The translations under genes and the position numbers were made by a program. Of a stretch of DNA of 64,000 nt, positions 61,708-64,000 are shown piece after piece. The notes beneath the pieces were generated by a model, which saw only the letters and a list, made by a program, of their open reading frames with translations, searched no databases and was not told the origin of the DNA. This DNA is from Bradyrhizobium sp. B097 (GTDB taxonomy: Bacteria > Pseudomonadota > Alphaproteobacteria > Rhizobiales > Xanthobacteraceae). Positions within the stretch are counted from its first letter, which is position 1. Every line of letters starts with the position of its first letter. The DNA is taken from positions 1,484,501-1,548,500 of the forward strand of contig NZ_CP152412.1 of NCBI RefSeq assembly GCF_038957035.1, written 5' to 3'.

Positions 61708-63330
61708 ATGAGCGATGTAGCGTTACCTGGTTCGATCGAGCCTGCGCGTAGCGGCGGGCCCGATCTCGAGAAAGGCTTTCATCCTCTCACCGGCATCATC
61801 TATCTCGGCGTGATCGGCGCCGCGCTGCTGTTCGTGGCCTACAGCATCTACGCGGATGTCGGCGCGACGGGAGCGGGCAAGACTTCCTATCTCGCGTTCC
61901 TGCTGCTGTTCGTCGCGCTGCTGATCTCGCTCGGCTTCGAATTCGTCAACGGCTTTCACGACACGGCGAACGCCGTCGCGACCGTGATCTACACGCGTTC
62001 GATGCCGGCTCACATTGCCGTCGTCTGGTCGGGGCTCTTCAATCTGATCGGTGTCCTGCTCTCCAGCGGCGCCGTTGCCTTCGGCATCGTCTCGCTGTTG
62101 CCGGTCGAATTGATCCTTCAGGTCGGCAGCAGCGCCGGCTTCGCGATGGTGTTCGCGCTGCTGATCGCCGCCATCATCTGGAACGTGGGCACCTGGTACT
62201 TTGGATTGCCCGCCTCGAGCTCGCACACCCTGATCGGATCGATCATGGGCGTCGGTATCGCGAATGCCCTGATGCACGGAAGGGAAGGGACGTCCGGTGT
62301 GGATTGGTCGCAGGCCGTCAACACCGGCAAGGCGCTGCTGCTGTCGCCGCTGTTCGGATTTGCGCTCGCTGCCATCCTGCTCTATGGGCTGAAAACCGCG
62401 CTGTTGCGCGCAACACCGGCGCTGTTCGGCGAGCCGAAAGGCGATCAGCCGCCGCCGTGGTGGATCCGCGGCATCCTGATCCTGACCTGCACAATGGTCA
62501 GCTTCTTTCACGGGTCGAACGACGGTCAAAAAGGCATGGGTCTCATCATGCTTATCTTGATCGGCGTGGTCCCGACCGCTTACGCACTCAACCGCGCGAT
62601 GCCTGCTAGCCAGATCGATGCATTCACCGCGAATTCGGCGGCGGCGAGCAAGGTGATCGAGGATAAGGGGGCCGATCGCAAGGTGACGGGCAATCCGCGT
62701 CCGGCGGTGACGAACTACATCGCGCTTCGACAACTCACTGACGCTACCTATCCGTCACTCGCCGTTCTCGTCAGCGAAATCCGCGACCAGGTCATTCAGT
62801 ACGGTTCGCTGGCGAAATTCCCGGCCGAGACCGTCGGCAACACGCGTAACGACATGTATCTGGTATCGGAGGCGCTGCGCTCGCTCATGAAGAGCAGCGA
62901 CAGTGGGCTGAACGATGCTGATGTCGCGACGCTCAATCGCTACAAGGGCTCGCTGGATGCCGCGACCAAATTCATTCCGTCCTGGGTGAAGATTGCGGTC
63001 GCCATCGCGCTCGGCCTCGGTACGATGGTTGGCTGGAAGCGGATCGTCGTGACGGTGGGTGAAAAGATCGGCAAGACCCATCTGACCTACGCGCAGGGTG
63101 CCTGCGCCGAGATCACGGCGGCGGCGACCATCGCCGCGGCGGACGGATACGGCCTGCCGGTGTCGACGACGCATGTGCTGTCGTCCGGCATCGCAGGCAC
63201 CATGACCGCAAACGGGTCCGGCCTGCAATGGTCGACCATCCGCAACATCGCCATGGCCTGGGTTCTGACCCTGCCGGTGGCGATGCTGATCTCGGGCATT
63301 CTCTACTTCGTGTTCGCGCATTTGTTCTAG
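61708..63330 (+). CDS. pit: inorganic phosphate transporter, PiT family
   Basis: A 540-residue PiT transporter, a proton-coupled low-affinity phosphate importer in the inner membrane. Both signature repeats are present: GFHDTANAVATVIYTR (N-terminal) and the GSNDGQKGMG motif (C-terminal half). A hydrophilic insert of about 115 residues (roughly 310-425) sits between the halves. Start ATG 61708. Upstream is a Pho-box-like site. The next gene, a cyclic-nucleotide-binding protein, follows after 63 bp (or 21 bp by its alternative start). Confidence 0.95.
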   Translation: MSDVALPGSIEPARSGGPDLEKGFHPLTGIIYLGVIGAALLFVAYSIYADVGATGAGKTSYLAFLLLFVALLISLGFEFVNGFHDTANAVATVIYTRSMPAHIAVVWSGLFNLIGVLLSSGAVAFGIVSLLPVELILQVGSSAGFAMVFALLIAAIIWNVGTWYFGLPASSSHTLIGSIMGVGIANALMHGREGTSGVDWSQAVNTGKALLLSPLFGFALAAILLYGLKTALLRATPALFGEPKGDQPPPWWIRGILILTCTMVSFFHGSNDGQKGMGLIMLILIGVVPTAYALNRAMPASQIDAFTANSAAASKVIEDKGADRKVTGNPRPAVTNYIALRQLTDATYPSLAVLVSEIRDQVIQYGSLAKFPAETVGNTRNDMYLVSEALRSLMKSSDSGLNDADVATLNRYKGSLDAATKFIPSWVKIAVAIALGLGTMVGWKRIVVTVGEKIGKTHLTYAQGACAEITAAATIAAADGYGLPVSTTHVLSSGIAGTMTANGSGLQWSTIRNIAMAWVLTLPVAMLISGILYFVFAHLF

Positions 63331-63393
63331 CCGGAGCAGCAAGGCAATCGGATGCACGAGATCTGCATCCGGGTTCGGGGAAAGGAATTTCGA

Positions 63394-63762
63394 GTGGCAG
63401 ATGCAAGCTTCAGCCTTCTGACGGGCAACGATATCGAAACCCGCCTGGTCCGGGCCGGTGGCATTATTTTTCGCGAGGGTGAGGAGGCCAACGAGCTGTT
63501 CGTGATCAAGAGCGGCTATGTGCGCATTCAGGTCGGCAACAAGACCATGGCGGACTTGCCGGCCGACACGATCTTTGGCGAAATGGCGTTGATCGACAAT
63601 GAGCCGAGGAGTGCGACCGCCACGGCGCTCACGGATGTCGAGCTCGTCCCGGTCTCGGAAAAGCAGTTCCTCTTCCTCGTGAGCCAGACGCCGCATTTTG
63701 CCCTGAAGGTGATGAGGACGCTGGCCCAGCGGCTCAGAACCATGAACAAGGGCGTGTTCTAG
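63394..63762 (+). CDS. cyclic-nucleotide-binding-domain protein
   Basis: A 122-residue protein made of a single cNMP-binding domain (CAP-ED): GGIIFREGEEANELFVIKSGYVRIQVG, DTIFGEMALIDNEPRSATATA with the phosphate-binding cassette, and the C-terminal helix FALKVMRTLAQRLRTM. No DNA-binding domain follows, so it is not a CRP-type regulator. GTG 63394 is the chosen start since GAAAGGAA precedes it; ATG 63352 (MHEICIRVRG) is an in-frame alternative giving 136 residues. Just downstream of pit, possibly co-transcribed. Confidence 0.82.
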   Translation: MADASFSLLTGNDIETRLVRAGGIIFREGEEANELFVIKSGYVRIQVGNKTMADLPADTIFGEMALIDNEPRSATATALTDVELVPVSEKQFLFLVSQTPHFALKVMRTLAQRLRTMNKGVF

Positions 63763-63810
63763 AGCCTGATGAAGTTAGGTTAAGCCGGCGACCGCAAGGA
63801 CACTGCGCTC

Positions 63811-63948
63811 CCTCTCCCGCTTGCGGGGGAGGGCTGGGGTGGGGGTATTGCCACGAATCCCATCGCGGAGAGAGCCCCCACCCGCCGCGCTCCGGACGAC
63901 GCTTCGCGTCGCTCGTCGCGCGTCGGCCTCCCCCGCAAGCGGGAGAGG
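63811..63948. repeat. Intergenic palindromic repeat, type A (copy 4)
   Basis: CCTCTCCCGCTTGCGGGGGA at the left and CCCCCGCAAGCGGGAGAGG at the right, with inner GGTGGGGG and CCCCCACC. It is the last feature; the window ends without another gene start. Confidence 0.8.
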
Positions 63949-64000
63949 CGAAACGAGTCTGCGGCTCGGGCTGATTCAACCAAAAATCATCGTGCTCCAG

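Overview
This is a GC-rich alphaproteobacterial chromosome segment. Gene content, codon use and the many intergenic palindromic repeats fit Bradyrhizobium or a close relative; this is inferred from family recognition, since no database search was possible. I see no tRNA, rRNA, CRISPR array, transposase or prophage gene. Almost every gene is intact, so the window reads as ordinary chromosome with a few accessory loci.

Layout: 1-13 kb holds a DUF992 secreted protein, an alpha/beta hydrolase with a divergent LysR regulator, an EF-G-like GTPase lacking the usual catalytic histidine, a WG-repeat protein, a DUF1275 membrane protein, aroE, a tandem pair of secreted paralogues, an FMN-dependent hydroxy-acid dehydrogenase and glmM. 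13.9-17.3 kb has two outer-membrane barrels, a glutathione transferase, a GNAT enzyme and a small protein. 17.35-20.4 kb is the serine pathway, serC-serA, behind a leader in which the serC ribosome binding site can pair with an upstream strand. 20.8-28.2 kb has a thiolase, a divergent MarR/MFS pair with a very strong dyad operator, a DUF4139 protein, a membrane protein and a phytase-like esterase.

28.3-37.0 kb is a complete heme-iron uptake locus: hmuP-hmuT-hmuU-hmuV leftward with overlapping start and stop codons, and hmuR, an IsdG-type heme monooxygenase, hutX, exbB, exbD and tonB rightward. Together they take heme through the outer membrane (HmuR powered by TonB-ExbBD), across the periplasm and inner membrane (HmuTUV), and then bind or degrade it in the cytoplasm. 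37.2-41.7 kb has a sugar-type ABC importer without an ATPase gene and a D-2-hydroxyacid dehydrogenase-like protein. 42-53.6 kb is mixed: a Cache chemoreceptor, LysR, TetR, two EamA exporters, an HD phosphohydrolase, a second hydroxy-acid dehydrogenase and an orphan MlaD-type protein.

53.2-57.1 kb is the most interesting part: an HTH protein, a LuxR-type regulator, and divergently a luxI-type acyl-homoserine-lactone synthase overlapping a cytochrome P450 gene, which in turn overlaps an 86-codon gene of unknown function. A perfect palindrome lies between luxR and luxI. This looks like a quorum-sensing operon with a built-in oxidising enzyme. 57.1-64 kb has ybaK, purA, a proline-rich membrane protein, a small membrane protein, a PiT phosphate transporter with a Pho-box-like site, and a cyclic-nucleotide-binding-domain protein. 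At least seven kinds of intergenic palindromic repeat occur, several abutting gene ends.
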